Origin: Diplolepis rosae
Taxonomy: Eukaryota > Arthropoda > Insecta > Hymenoptera > Diplolepididae
Direction of reading: 5' to 3'
NCBI GenBank assembly: GCA_030998225.1
Contig: JAPYXD010000755.1
Location: forward strand, 1,736,001-1,800,000
DNA: 64,000 nucleotides
The position numbers and the translations under genes were made by a program. Positions 24,589-36,290 of the stretch are shown piece by piece. The notes beneath the pieces are model-generated. The model had not been told where the DNA came from, did not search any database, and saw only the letters and a list, made by a program, of their open reading frames with translations. Every line of letters starts with the position of its first letter. The first letter of the stretch is position 1.

Positions 24589-25259
24589 TACCCAGGAAAA
24601 GTAAAACCGATAGGCTAGAATCGCTGTGAATTGCGTATTTTAAAATTGTAGATTCAAAATATTTCCTTTTAATTATGTTGTGGGCATTTGAATTGGTAAA
24701 CTTTTTCAATTGTCAGTTTGATCCCTGAACGATTAAATCATTACTTTTTGATTTTTTTTACGCTTCTTCCATTTGTAAAAATGTATTTCACTGTCGTTAA
24801 TCGTAATGTCACAATTAAGATGAACAATTTACGAAGTGTATCTTGACGATTTAAATTTTATGGACTGTGTCACTTAATCGTAAAACTACAATTCAACGTC
24901 ATTGAGACAAATTTATACGATTGAAAAGTCCTAAACACAATTCAACAATGTTTCGATGCAATCGTTTTCAGATAAAACTGCCGATTCAGAAACCCTCAAT
25001 CGTAAATTTTAAGATACGCAATTGCCAAATCCATATTTTGAAAATATACAACACAGAAAATAAAGAAAACCTTTTCTTCAAATGTTTTTAAACAAGATAC
25101 TTTTTGATAATAATGCAATTTTAATGTACATTTCAAACTTTAATTTCATTAAACTTCATACATGCACCGAAAGAAATCTCTCACGTATTTCGTATGAGGT
25201 GCCGTTACAATTTTTGTAAACGACTTTTTATATGATATTAGTATAAAAAAATGTATGCC

Positions 25260-25330
25260 AAGTTGGTTTGACAATGTATTGCAATAGATTAGATTTCAGT
25301 CTATTGCAATAGGTTGTCAAACCAACTTAG
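25260..25330. repeat. Perfect-looking short hairpin
   Basis: Arms of about 30 nt (AAGTTGGTTTGACA... and its complement, with TATTGCAATAGA next to the loop) enclose a short loop. It could be a tiny foldback element or a small hairpin transcript; nothing distinguishes these. Confidence 0.5.
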
Positions 25331-25961
25331 CCATACCGAGAAAGTACGCGTGCCGTTCGTTTTTGCTTTGCTATTTTGGCATACTGATGTCCATAGGAAA
25401 TTCGCTGAAGTTTGTGCAATAAAAGTAAAACAAATGTGTTGCGATTTTAGTAAATTCGGATTTGTGCGAAATTCCAAAGAGATTTCTTTGGGTGTAGTTG
25501 TGATAAAAATGTATATTAAATATTAATTAATAATTATATTATGTATATCAACAATCACAATTATAATAATTAAGTAATTAAATCTTTGTTCAAAAAACTT
25601 ATGAACAATTTATTAAAAAAGTTGATTCATTTTAACATTTGAGTAAGGCTCAAAAACTCTAGTCACAACACTTACTCTCACAAGCTCTGTATAACTCTTG
25701 CAGTCACTTTATAAGAAAGTTCCAAGTTTTATGTCTCAGAATTGTAAGCGAGCGTGTGCATGATTCGACGAAAGCGTATCGTCCTAAATTGTAATATTAC
25801 ATTTTATTCTAATGTCTCCATAATGGATCTACAATTTTGCCATATCAATATGAATTTATAAAAGTTCAACCCCACTTCGGATTTAAATTTGTCACGTGAT
25901 ATTAAGAAGTGATTGTGTCGCCAGTTGTTGGTTTATAGAGCTTGTATTGGCCACTTCCGAC

Positions 25962-28865
25962 CAGTGTGCACAGATCTGATACCGACGCAGTCACAACTAC
26001 AGAAGCAGCTCCTGTCAGTGAGAAGGGAGTAGGGAAAGGCGGTGGCGCGCGCTGCCTCTCTTTCTTCCTCGTCGCTCTTGCACGCGAGAACGGCTCGTCC
26101 CACTTCTCCTTTTTCTCCTCGCTTCCTCCTTGCAATGCTATTTTTAGATTTCACGCTTTCGGTATTTCGGATATCGAGTCGAAATTGAGAATTGTATTTC
26201 TCTGGACTCCGCACAAAAGAGGCGCGAAGCAGATGACAATTTCAAACTTTCAGTAAAATTTGATGCCAATAAATGTTCAATATTTAAATCAATATATATT
26301 TTTCTATTTAAATTTCCATACATCTAATCAATTTAGTACATTTAAAACATTTTCAGTAAGAAAGATATATTCTATTAAGAAAAGATTAACATAAAATTCA
26401 AGTTTAAAATTTACATTCTCAGTTTTATGTCAGAATTATTTTTATTTTACACTTTTTTAGCCTAAGCATAGACTTTTCATTCAAAAAATGAAATTCTCTA
26501 CATAAAGTAAAAATTTTGTAATAGAAGTGGATAAATTAAAAAACTAAAATATGTGTTCATTGCTATCTTCACATGAACATGTAAATATTTACCGATTTCA
26601 AATTTTACATGAAAATTTTTGTTCGAAGTGTTTAAATCTTGTTACAATTTGACAAGATCATATGCACGAGTTCAATCTTTTAAATGAAATATTTTATAAT
26701 TTTTGATTTGTCTGCTCATCTGAAATCCTATCAAGATTTGAACAGTAAACAAAAAAATTTCCAATGGAATTCAATGTCATTAAATGCTTAAAGTTGTAAA
26801 TGAAGATTTTCATTACAAAAGTTTGAAGCTTTGTAATTATCATTGTAAATGACTACTTGATTTTAAAAGTAATTCAGCTCTGTAGAACATTTTTATATTT
26901 GTAATTCGAAATCTGTGCTTAGGCCACAAAAAAGGAAGATAAAAATTCTTTCACCATAAAACTAAAAATGTTAAAAAAAATTAAGATGAAAATACTTTTA
27001 TTAAAAAATTTTAAATGCAGATTTCAAACTCAAAACCTATTTGCCTGAAATAAACGTCTCAAAGATCTTGTAAAAATAAAGGGAAATTTGAATACTTCAA
27101 AAATAAATTTTCAGTAATATGTTGAACTTAATAAATGTTCAAAGCTTAAATCAGGATATCAGTTGACAAATGTTTACTTGTGTAAAATTGACTCTTCCAA
27201 TTTGAAAATTACGTGAAAAAATATTTTATTTAAAAAATAAGGCACATTAAAGTACGGTTTAAACTCCACATTCATAAATTCATGATAAAAACAGGCCAAA
27301 ATTCATTAATCTTACAAAATCTTATAAATCTTTATTTCAGGCAAATAGGTTTTGAGTTTGAAATCTGCATTTAAAATTTTTTAATAAAAGTATTTTCATC
27401 TTAATTTTTTTTAACCTCTGTGGAGACTTTTAATTTGAAAATTGAGATGCTTTATAGAGAAGAAAAATTGTGTTATTAAAGTAGTTGATTCCCAGAGCTT
27501 GAAAATATTTTACTTAATATTTCTATTTCAAACATTGAATATTTATTGACTTTGATTTAAACTAAAAAATTTGCATAGAAGTTGTAATATCTTTTTACAA
27601 TTTTACAAGATGAGCTAAATTTATAATTACAAATGTTTTCATTAAAATAAGAAATAGTCACTCACCTCACCTCCACCTCGTTAAGAAATCTCAAAATTGA
27701 AGAAAGGTTTAAGTACTTAGAAAATAATGTTATTCTGAAATTTTATGTCGTCTTATATTTAAACTTACATTTAAAAAATATTGTAACAGTGAATTATGTG
27801 TTAAGTATTTTCCATTAAGAAGAGATAAATGTATGACATAATAAGTTTTAAATCTACATTTTTAGTTTTATGGTGAAAGAATTTTTATCTTCCTTTTTTG
27901 TGGCCTAAGCACAGATTTCGAATTACAAATATAAAAATGTTCTACAGAGTTGAATTACTTTTAAAATCAAGTAGTCATTTACAATGATAATTACAAAGCT
28001 TCAAACTTTTGTAATGAAAATCTTCATTTACAACTTTAAGCATTTAATGACATTGAATTCCATTGGAAATTTTTTTGTTTACTGTTCAAATCTTGATAGG
28101 ATTTCAGATGAGCAGACAAATCAAAAATTATAAAATATTTCATTTAAAAGATTGAACTCGTGCATATGATCTTGTCAAATTGTAACAAGATTTAAACACT
28201 TCGAACAAAAATTTTCATGTAAAATTTGAAATCGGTAAATATTTACATGTTCATGTGAAGATAGCAATGAACACATATTTTAGTTTTTTAATTTATCCAC
28301 TTCTATTACAAAATTTTTACTTTATGTAGAGAATTTCATTTTTTGAATGAAAAGTCTATGCTTAGGCTAAAAAAGTGTAAAATAAAAATATTTCTAACAT
28401 AAAACTGAGAATGTAAATTTTAAACTTGAATTTTATGTTAATCTTTTCTTAATAGAATATATCTTTCTTACTGAAAATGTTTTAAATGTACTAAATTGAT
28501 TAGATGTATGGAAATTTAAATAGAAAAATATATATTGATTTAAATATTGAACATTTATTGGCATCAAATTTTACTGAAAGTTTGAAATTGTCATCTGCTT
28601 CGCGCCTCTTTTGTGCGGAGTCCGGAGAAATACAATTCTCAATTTCGACTCGATATCCGAAATACCGAAAGCGTGAAATCTAAAAATAGCATTGCAAGGA
28701 GGAAGCGAGGAGAAAACGGAGAAGTGGGACGAGCCGTTCTCGCGTGCAAGAGCGACGAGGAAGAAAGAGAGGCAGCGCGCGCCACCGCCTTTCCCTACTC
28801 CCTTCTCACTGACAGGAGCTGCTTCTGTAGTTGTGACTGCGTCGGTATCAGATCTGTGCACACTG
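25962..28865. mobile_element. 2.9-kb non-autonomous palindromic hAT related to the 9.4-kb element
   Basis: The ends read CAGTGTGCACAGATCTGATA inward and are flanked by CTTCCGAC (25954-25961) and CTTTCGAC (28866-28873), a 7/8-matching 8-bp target site. The arms are about 1.1 kb (25962-27052) and 1.5 kb (27338-28865); the left arm lacks about 450 bp found at 27415-27860. Arm segments such as ATTTCACGCTTTCG, TCGAGTCGAAATT and ACAAAAGAGGCGCGAA are shared with the TIRs of the 9.4-kb element. No transposase is present. Likely mobilised by the larger element or a relative (inference). Confidence 0.85.
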
Positions 28866-28872
28866 CTTTCGA

Positions 28873-29269
28873 CAGTGTCGCAAGGTTTTGGTGGTTACTG
28901 CGCCACTTGCGATTGTGTCGGAGGTGAACTTTGCTTATGCCACCTGCATGGTGCATGTTGTTCTTAACATTTTAATTTCAAAGTTAGTTAGTTATAGCGA
29001 ACATATTTTTCAAAAAGAGGTTATGCAGTATCATTCTTGCTTTTTATATTCAAGTATTTTTGTATTACTTATCTTATATATCAATAATTGACGTAAAATT
29101 AATTAAACTCATCTTTGACAATAATCTTCAACTAAAGAATAAGTAATATATGGAAAAATTGAATTACCTCATTTCACTACACAACATGCATCATGTAGGT
29201 CGCATGAGCAAAGTTCACCTCCGACACAGTCGCAAGTGGAGAAGTGACCACCAACAACTAGCGACACTA
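28873..29269. mobile_element. Foldback element with YAGTGTCGC ends
   Basis: About 95 bp at 28873-28968 recur inverted at 29175-29269, sharing GTGTCGGAGGTGAACTTTGC. The ends are CAGTGTCGC and its partner TAGTGTCGC, hAT-like, but I find no 8-bp duplication. It touches the preceding element: that element's target duplication shares the first base of this one. Confidence 0.65.
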
Positions 29270-29299
29270 TAGCGAGTGGCGAATACAAACTCCCGTAGG

Positions 29300-29640
29300 T
29301 AGGACTTCCCATTTGAGCGTTTCCAGGTAGGTTTTAACGCGTTTGGCAACGTGATCGAGGCCAAGCTGTAGAATCACTTTTTCACCGTTCCCCAGTGATG
29401 GTTTTGTTTGGTTTCAACAGATCATAATAAATAACATCAGCGTCTTCGAAGGTTTTTGGCCTTCCTTCACGCGGACGGTTGTCAACATCGAAATCACCAT
29501 TTTTGAAGTGACGAAACCAATTACTGGACGTTGTTTCACTAAGTGCAACACCTCCGTACACTTTTTGGAGCTTTCGAAGCGCTTCAGTCGCCGTTTTCTT
29601 CAAATAAAGGAAGAAAACTAATGCGTCAAAACGGTTTTTG
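29300..29640 (-). pseudogene. Mariner transposase fragment
   Basis: The minus-strand frame starting near 29639 encodes the mariner N-terminal HTH region (KKTATEALRKLQKVYG, then SSNWFRHFKNGDFDVDNRPR). It then jumps to YYDLLKPNKTITGE, which belongs much further downstream in intact transposases, and on to DHVAKRVKTYLE from the region after the second catalytic Asp. It is therefore internally deleted. The sequence type resembles the cecropia group and differs from the mariner at 22.2 kb. Confidence 0.82.
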
Positions 29641-29655
29641 TACCATATGTTTACC

Positions 29656-29905
29656 GTATGAAATCAGTGTCCTCAGATCGGACAGGCCAACCATGCGCAC
29701 ACAATTACAGGCTACGTCCGTGTAAATCAAGTAGGAGCTGTAGGTTTGGTTGCGCGCGCAACCGACTTCTCCTCTTCAGAATTCGAAAACTCGGAGATGC
29801 TCGAAAATCTTCGGGAAACTTCGGCTCTCTCCTTATTTCGTCTATATATAGAATATACGAACTAAAGTAAAAGCAAGCGATCCCTAACTTTCTGAGTTTC
29901 TGCGA
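29656..29905 (-). repeat. ~250-bp repeat with GGTTGCGCGCGCAACC palindrome, copy 1
   Basis: It is the inverted copy of 34968-35213, with high similarity. It contains the 16-bp perfect palindrome and, at one end, a TATA-like ATATA tract. It is not coding. Its identity is unknown; the two copies bracket a 5-kb block holding the PLE. Confidence 0.7.
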
Positions 29906-30129
29906 TTTCTTCGATTCCATGTCTCGTGCATCTCATCGTCTGCTCGCCCGGCTACTTCTGTTTACAAAATTTGACAGCTAAAAATTTTGTAAAAAATCTT
30001 AAATAATGTTGATTACGTGACATAAATTTTATGAATTTCAGGTAATTTTAAATAATTCTTTCGAGAGTGTGATCTGCAAGGACCATTTATTTCAAGCCGT
30101 TGCATTCAAGTAGTTTTATTTGTTAACTT

Positions 30130-30420
30130 TCTTTGATTTCACTCAATTGAAAGATAAAACATTGTGGTAAAAACGATATAAATAAAGGGTAAAACTATAA
30201 AACCTTGATTTGTAAAAATTGCTAAAAAGAGAAACTTAAAAGTAGCACGCGTGACGGGTAACATTGTGGTAAACCGATATAAATAAATTGCACAAACGAA
30301 AACTTAAAAACTTAACCAAATTGTACGTTTGACAGATAAACATTAGAGAATAAAATTATAAGAACTGCGAGCTCATCCCAACATTGACAAAAACAAAAAC
30401 TGACCTGTTATTTTGTTGAA
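30130..30420 (+). repeat. Diverged tandem repeat, shared with 40.85-41.35 kb
   Basis: Two to three units contain AACATTGTGGTAAA followed by CGATATAAATAAA-type sequence. The same motifs in the same order form the array at 40845-41350. Confidence 0.55.
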
Positions 30421-31299
30421 TAGATGTACAAGACGATGATGAAAAAAATTAATCCAAGTGACACAACACAAAATTCCTTTTTTTCTCTTTCTTTTCTTTC
30501 GTCCCGAACAAGATGAGCACATAATTTTGTAAACCAAGTCTTGTCACTACGGATTTTTCTTTAAAACTGAGTTGCATTTGGAAACAGACCTGGTAAAGGC
30601 TTTGGAACGTGGAGTGGAGGGTTAGGTTTTTTTGCTTTGGAAAGTCTCGGTTAAATGAAAAGGAGAAAAAGGAGAGAAAAAATGTGTAAAGAAAAAAATG
30701 TGTAAAGATGTCCACAAGATGACCAGAATACTGTGACAAAGGAGGGCTATGAAATATGAAACGAGTCATAACAGTCTGTATATAACTGTTAGAAATTTCT
30801 ACGACAAAACTCACGAAATATGTGGCTGGGGTTTTTTATAACAGACACAGTGTCACAAGACTAAGATTAAAATTGAATTGAGTTACATGTAGCTGAAAAT
30901 GTTTTAAGTTATTGCAATTTAATGACAAATTTGAGAAATTCCATAAAATTTGAAAAAATTTGGTTGCAGTTCGATAGTTTTAAGATCCGTTTTTGGGCAC
31001 CTCAAAGTTAAGTTGCATAATGTTAAAGAATTTGGGAACTACTTTTTCACAACTTTAAGAAGCCTTTACTAAAACCACCTAAAAGTCGTTGAAAAATTTC
31101 TTCAGAAGAATTGAAAACAGAAATGTATTTTCGAATTTTGTAAAAATATGCATTTTTTTAAAAAATGAAGGATGTGCACAAGGTGACCAGGATGCTGTGA
31201 CAAAAGGGGGGTATCTATTTTACATTTTTTAGAAAAAGGGGGTTGAAGTTAATTGTTTAAGAGGGGGAGGTAAAAAACGGATAGGTTGTCTGTGTCTGT
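30421..31299. other. No gene recognised
   Basis: A+T-rich sequence. The minus-strand ORF at 30449-30814 is compositionally biased (Phe/Ser-rich, T-rich strand) with no domain. It may include 3' non-coding sequence of the adjacent PLE. Confidence 0.45.
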
Positions 31300-33004
31300 T
31301 CTTTGATTCACAGCATTCACAGCATGGGGGTTACTGGCTATGTGAGTAATTTCTAATAACATGCGTTTTTTGTAGTCAACAGATCTGTCAACTATGTTTA
31401 CGTTATTGAAATGGAATTTATGGTCTTGGGTCCAGGAGTGTTTGGTTAATGCAGTTATAAAGGTTTGAGAATACCTGACAGTTTTTCAGAGAGCCCTTGT
31501 ACATATGGCAAGGGTATATATTTATGGTTTTGACCTGTGGAGTGTGTGTATGTGTGAGTGTTTGTGTTGCTTTCAGGTAGTAGGTTTGTGTAAGTGTTCT
31601 TTTTGTACAAGTGGTCGACTCTATTATTTATTACGTGATTAATAAAATTGATCGGGTAATTGTTATTGAGTAAGATATTTTTTATTCTTTGAATGTTTTC
31701 GTTGTGGAATGTTATGTGTGCCAAAGTAATACCTCTGTCAAGCAGATTGTTTATTACATTAGTTTTGTAATTTAGTGGGTGATGTGAAAAGAAATTCAGA
31801 AGACGCCCGGAATAAGTTGGTTTTTGATACCAGTTATTTTTTATTTTTTCCCCTCTCTAATAATGAGAACGTCCAAAAAACAAATTTTTCCATCTGATTA
31901 ATTTTCTGTTGTGAATTGTATTTTGTGGTTGTAGCTATTGAACGTGTTCAATATTGTGTCAATTTTATTAGCAGGGACTGCTGTTATAATATCGTCCACA
32001 TACCGAAAGAAAAAGGGTAGTTTAAAGGGTAGAGATGCTATACATTTAGTTTCCAAATCATCCATGGCGATATCAGCTGCTATGGGAGAAAGAGGGGAAC
32101 CCATGGGGAAGCCAGATTTTTGTTTGTACAATATGCTTTGAAAATTGAAAGAGGAGTTTGATGAATAGATTCTGAGACCTTTTTCGAATTGGTACCAAGG
32201 CATATTAACATGTGGTTGAATTTTTGCCCATATTTCCTTGATACCCTTGACAGCTATTCCAATTTGAAAATTGGTAAAAACTGAGACAACATCTAAAGAA
32301 ATAATTTTGTAGTCTGGAGGGATTTGAATATTTTGGATTTTCTGAATGAAATTGAAACTGTTTTTAACTCGTGAGATTAGGGGGGGTTATATTGTTAGAG
32401 ATCATTTTATTATAAAAAGAAGCAAGGTTATAAGTGGGACTACCGCAAAAAGAGACAATGAGCCTGAGTGGAAAATTTACTTTGTGGATTTTGGGTAGAC
32501 CATAAAATCTGGCTGATAGCGGGTTACTAGATTTGAGAGAATTTGCTGTGTTTTCATTAACGTAATTTTTACCTTTACATAGTTTCATGAGGTTGTTAAC
32601 TTTATTATGAATTACATTTGTGGGGTCTCTTTTCAGGGGTTCGTAGGTTTTTTTTCCGACAACATAAGTGTGGCCTCCTGGATATATTTATTTTTATCCA
32701 TAGCAACAGTAGTGTTGCCCTTATCAGCTTTCGTGATTAATATATGGGGGTTGTTTTTTAAGAAGGTTTTTGTGAAATTTGAGTTTTCAATTACTCGTTT
32801 TTGAAAGGAGTTGAGGGAACTTTGATTTTGGTTGGAGAAAGTTTTAACACAATTAACAAATTTTAATCTTGCTGCATTCCTGTCATCTTCCTGGATCTTA
32901 TGAATGTTGGATTCGAAGTCTGCAATTAAATGTTTCGTGGAAATTTTATTTGGGGGAAAGGGGGTGCCAAAGTTTTTACCAAGACCAAGTGTTTTTGCAA
33001 CCAC
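31300..33004 (-). pseudogene. Penelope-like reverse transcriptase/endonuclease, decayed
   Basis: Minus-strand frames in order give the N-terminal region (33004-32633, with ITKADKGN), the fingers region (32588-32364, with ARFYGLPKIHK and GSPTYNLA), and palm motifs (32203-31898, with PMGSPLSPIAADI and the catalytic YVDDI). The linker follows (31724-31455, with YVQGLSEKL), then the endonuclease tail (about 31440-31270, with KRMLLEITHIA and QRTDTDNLS). Several frameshifts separate the parts, and the GIY-YIG catalytic start is deleted. PLE proteins reverse-transcribe and insert the element at telomeres or nicked DNA. A hammerhead-like motif lies beside the N-terminal end. Confidence 0.88.
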
Positions 33005-33129
33005 AGTGGAAATTGTGTGTCACTTAAATTAATAAACCAGGAATCAGTAAGATGGCTATGATGGTCTGAGTCATTATTGTACAGTCTTACTCTATTGCAA
33101 ATTTAGTTATTTAGTACAATTTGAATCAA

Positions 33130-33171
33130 TTTCACTGATGAGGACTCCAACCTGAGTCGAAACGTTTGAAA
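33130..33171 (+). ncRNA. Hammerhead-ribozyme-like motif, best preserved
   Basis: Stem I is TTTCA (33130-33134) with TGAAA (33167-33171). The core is CTGATGA (33135-33141), stem II GACTC/GAGTC (5 bp, loop CAACCT), then GAAAC (33159-33163) and GTT. Cleavage would fall after 33166. One extra G lies between core and stem II, and stem III is minimal. It is on the strand opposite to the neighbouring PLE protein frames, consistent with an inverted terminal repeat. Confidence 0.7.
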
Positions 33172-33209
33172 ATATGAAACCTTGAGTTTACATTTTTTCT
33201 GGACCCTAA

Positions 33210-34200
33210 AGCCAACTAAGTGCACCAAAAATATTCAAATTTTAATTGTATTTTTATGAAAAATTTCAAAAATAATAATCATTTTTAATTAATAAATTCT
33301 GTCATAATTACCTTTCTTGTAATTCTATTTTCTGAGAATATAAAAACACTGCTTTAAAGAAAAAATGTGGAAACCTAGCTTCAAGTTTGCTTACGTAGGA
33401 AAAACTTTGCAGCCAAGCCGAAATTTATGAAATTACTAAATAAATAATTACTTACAGAAATAACTCTTTAATATTCTGTCTTACTTATACCTTAGGTAAT
33501 AAAGTACATCTATGAAGGGAAAAACAGTAACTGTCAATATTTTTGGTCGAAATGAGAAATTGAAATTTTGAGTTTAGATTTTAAATGCAATACTCTTACA
33601 GTCTTGCAAATGAAAATTAAATTACAGATATTAAATTTTCACAAAAGTGCAATATAAATATAATAATGTATAAAATATAAACTCAAACATTTTTTAATTT
33701 TCAAAGGCTTCTTTAAGGCTATAAGTACTTTTCAAAAGTGACTAATTACAAGCTTACAAGAAAATCATAAGTGGACAGATTAAAAAATAATGATGTATTG
33801 AAAATTACATAATTAGTAATATTTCCAATTTTAAATTGAATAAGTTGAGAATATATTTAAGTAAAAAGATCTACAAATAATAATAATGGTTCCTCTTTAC
33901 AAAAATTTTAATTGAAAACAATTCCAATTGTAAAATATCCTCGATTTTTAAGCGTATTTTAACTAAATCTATATAATTTAAAGTAATTTTAGTTATATAT
34001 CGAAAAAATTAAAATAGCCCTCGAACTTTAGAAACCTAGGAAATTTATTCATGGAAATCATTTCAAATTGCAATTAATGAAATGTTTCAAATGAAACAAT
34101 TATTTTTTGTACCGTCTTTTGAGGATATTGTTAGAATTTCCTTTTCTAACAATTTTACTGGGAATTCTTACATAAATCAGGATCACCTTTGGTAAGTACG
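33210..34200. other. No gene recognised
   Basis: A+T-rich sequence with no ORF or repeat that I can relate to other parts of the window. Confidence 0.5.
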
Positions 34201-34207
34201 CTTTATT

Positions 34208-34519
34208 TCACTCTCTAAATCAAAATAAGTGCACTCAGAAAAAAGATTTGATTGAATCAAAGAAAATGATTTGTTTGGACGACTTTCTTTGATTTAAGGA
34301 AATGATTTGTTTAAATGGAATAAAATTTGTTTTATTCAAACAAAATATCCTTAAACGAAATAAATATTTGTTTGAATCAAATTAATTTTTCTTCGAAACA
34401 AAGAAATTAATTCAATGATATATGGTCAAAGATATAAATTGTTTGATTGAAGGCAGAAATTTATTTGATTCGAAAAAATATTTATTTGGTCCAAAGATAT
34501 TTTGTTTGAATCCTATATA
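34208..34519. mobile_element. MITE-like array of TTTGNTTGAATCAAA words
   Basis: It begins with CACTCTCTAAATCAAAATA, like the end of the MITE at 24266. About ten variants of TTTGTTTGAATC/GATTCAAACAAA in both orientations follow. It abuts or replaces part of a family A element on the right. The right border is approximate. Confidence 0.55.
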
Positions 34520-34520
34520 T

Positions 34521-34754
34521 ATTTATACATTTCAGGTTAACCCACTGGCGCATTGTGATGCCCTGTCGTCGAAAACGTTTTACTCAACTCCTTACTATTT
34601 CCTATGTAACACTTATTGATATTCACTTTGCGTGAATTAGGTATTTATCAAATTCATTTTACCCGAATAGGATTTAATAAATGTTCAAATGTCCTTAAGT
34701 CCCAAGTTTAATCGACAGAGTTGAGTAAAATTACTTCCACTATTTTTCTCCGTG
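34521..34754 (-). mobile_element. Family A terminal fragment
   Basis: It matches 42570-42800 inverted and ends with CTATTTTTCTCCGTG followed by TA (34755-34756). The inner side is cut where the word array begins. Confidence 0.8.
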
Positions 34755-34967
34755 TAATAGTACAGTATTTAACTGTTCATTGTGATTCATATTTAAAAAT
34801 TCTAGTTCTATTTTTATTCTTTCACAAATGATTTTCAACTTTAAATCATTTAAATTGGGGGGTTTCGTTTGCATTGATATTAGTTCTTGTTATCAGAACT
34901 TGGCGGCGCTGATGCTCATTTTCACTTTTTTAAGTACCCTCCTAAAATACATAGTAGTGGCCGCACT

Positions 34968-35213
34968 GTGCTCAGAAAGTTAGGGAACGCTTGCTTTTAC
35001 TTTAGTTCGTATATGATATAAATAGACGAAATAAGGAGAGAGCCGAGGTTTCCCGAAGATTTTCGAGCATCTCCGAGTTTTCGAATTCAGAAGTTGAGAA
35101 GTCGGTTGCGCGCGCAACCAAACCTACAGCTCCTACTTGATTTACACGGACGTAGCCTGAAATTGTGTGCGCATGGTTGGCGTGTCCGATCTGAGCACAC
35201 TGTATGAAATCAC
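34968..35213 (+). repeat. ~250-bp repeat with GGTTGCGCGCGCAACC palindrome, copy 2
   Basis: Inverted copy of 29656-29905. On this strand GTATATGATATAAATAG, a good TATA-like stretch, precedes the palindrome by about 90 bp. The role is unknown. Confidence 0.7.
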
Positions 35214-35259
35214 TTCCGATCCAATTGTCATGACGGAGGGCTCAGTGAGCATGCTGTCC

Positions 35260-35452
35260 ATGGAGACTAGATATAAGGAGACCAATCTCCATATAACCAT
35301 TCCCGAAATGAAGTTCTGCCAAGTACATAGTTACAAAACTTCCCGACGTGCCCTCATCGGGAAGTTTCCTAACTAAGTACTTGGCAGAACTTCATTTCGT
35401 GTTTTGTGAAGTACGGCCATAAGAGATTGGTCTCCTTATATCTAGTCTCCAT
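35260..35452. mobile_element. Palindromic MITE, short form (193 bp)
   Basis: The arms start ATGGAGACTAGATATAAGG and are inverted to each other over nearly the full length, including GAAATGAAGTTCTGCCAAGTAC and its complement. A longer copy lies at 52737-53024. Each copy sits upstream of one copy of the zinc-finger/MADF gene. Confidence 0.75.
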
Positions 35453-36067
35453 GGTCATGGTGCAGTCCCATGGATGGCTGGAGCGCAAAACGCAAAACAG
35501 AAAGCAGAAAGTCACTAGATGGCTAGTCGAGATCATTATTGTGAATGGGACCTAATTTCGCAAGCCGGTATTCCGGTCCCGCGTTTCGTCGTTTCGTGGG
35601 TTTGGAAGTTTGAAAGTAGGTTATATGAGTTATTTTCAAGTGAAAAATTTTTAAAAATCCATAATAATTAGAAAATACAAAGTCAATGATGATGGACGAG
35701 GATTAAGTAAATAAAGTTTAGCAACATGTTGTGGACATTAAAAAACGGCAATCTTGCCATCGGTAAATTTCAGATTTAGCTTAGGTTATCTTTAAGCTTT
35801 ACGGTGTTATAGTCTTTTGCAGCTTTTGCATTTGTTTATATTTATTTTTTTTCGCTCCCGTATTTCAAATATATATATTTTTAATTTAACTTTTCTTTTA
35901 AAGGCAACTGAAAAATGTGGGTATTGTGGAAGTCTTTTGAAAGGTCTATACATGAAAGAAATTTGGAAACATTCATGTTTTGAAACCTGCGACGAAGAAA
36001 CAGTTCATTAATGTTGATGAATGTCACATTGTAACAATAGGTAAGATCTGGTGAGATTTAGTTTAAT

Positions 36068-36290
36068 GTAATGTGACATGTTTGAAAACATGTCTGCTAT
36101 TATATTGACCCAAAATTCATAGAATTTTTATTCATTATGTCATTTTGGGATTGGGTCAGATTCTTTTTATTTTCACATTTGAATTATCAGTGGCAGATAT
36201 ATAAAACACCGTAAAAAGTAAGGCAAACATTTCGGCCCCATATGGGGGCCCTCTCCAGTGCCAAAACTTATTTTAGTAATCCCCTATATT
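36068..36290 (-). mobile_element. PLE terminal fragment with ribozyme motif
   Basis: Similar to 57570-57740: both share ACATGTCTGCTATTATATTG and GACCCAAAATTCA. It lies in an intron of the MADF gene copy. The hammerhead-like motif is annotated separately. Confidence 0.65.
36222..36262 (-). ncRNA. Hammerhead-ribozyme-like motif with a core substitution
   Basis: On the minus strand: GGCA, core CTGGAGA (A6 of the usual CTGANGA is G), one extra G, stem II GGCCCC/GGGGCC (perfect 6 bp, loop CATAT), GAAAT, GTT, then TGCC closing a 4-bp stem I. The A6 change should impair catalysis; structure is otherwise well preserved. Confidence 0.6.

Larger units (their letters stand above)
22068..25785 (-). mobile_element. 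Family A element invaded by three other elements
   Basis: It begins with TA then CACGGGAAAAAATCGTTG, matching the right end of 42570-44146 in inverse orientation. The match resumes at 22964-23030, 23939-24263 and, with drift, from about 24990 to 25785, where it matches 43070-43280 inverted. The interruptions are a mariner (22173-22961), a TTAA element (23034-23934) and a MITE (24266-24588). The far terminus is missing. Confidence 0.75.

Noticed and set aside
25933..28927. Overlapping ORFs of 77-104 codons at both ends of the 2.9-kb palindrome
   Set aside because: They occur in several frames and both arms because the sequence is G+C-richer and palindromic; no domain.
28865..29277. 8-bp duplication around the YAGTGTCGC foldback
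   Set aside because: GCTTTCGA and TAGCGAGT do not match.
30449..30814. 121-codon minus-strand ORF
   Set aside because: Compositionally biased Phe/Ser-rich translation of T-rich DNA without domain.
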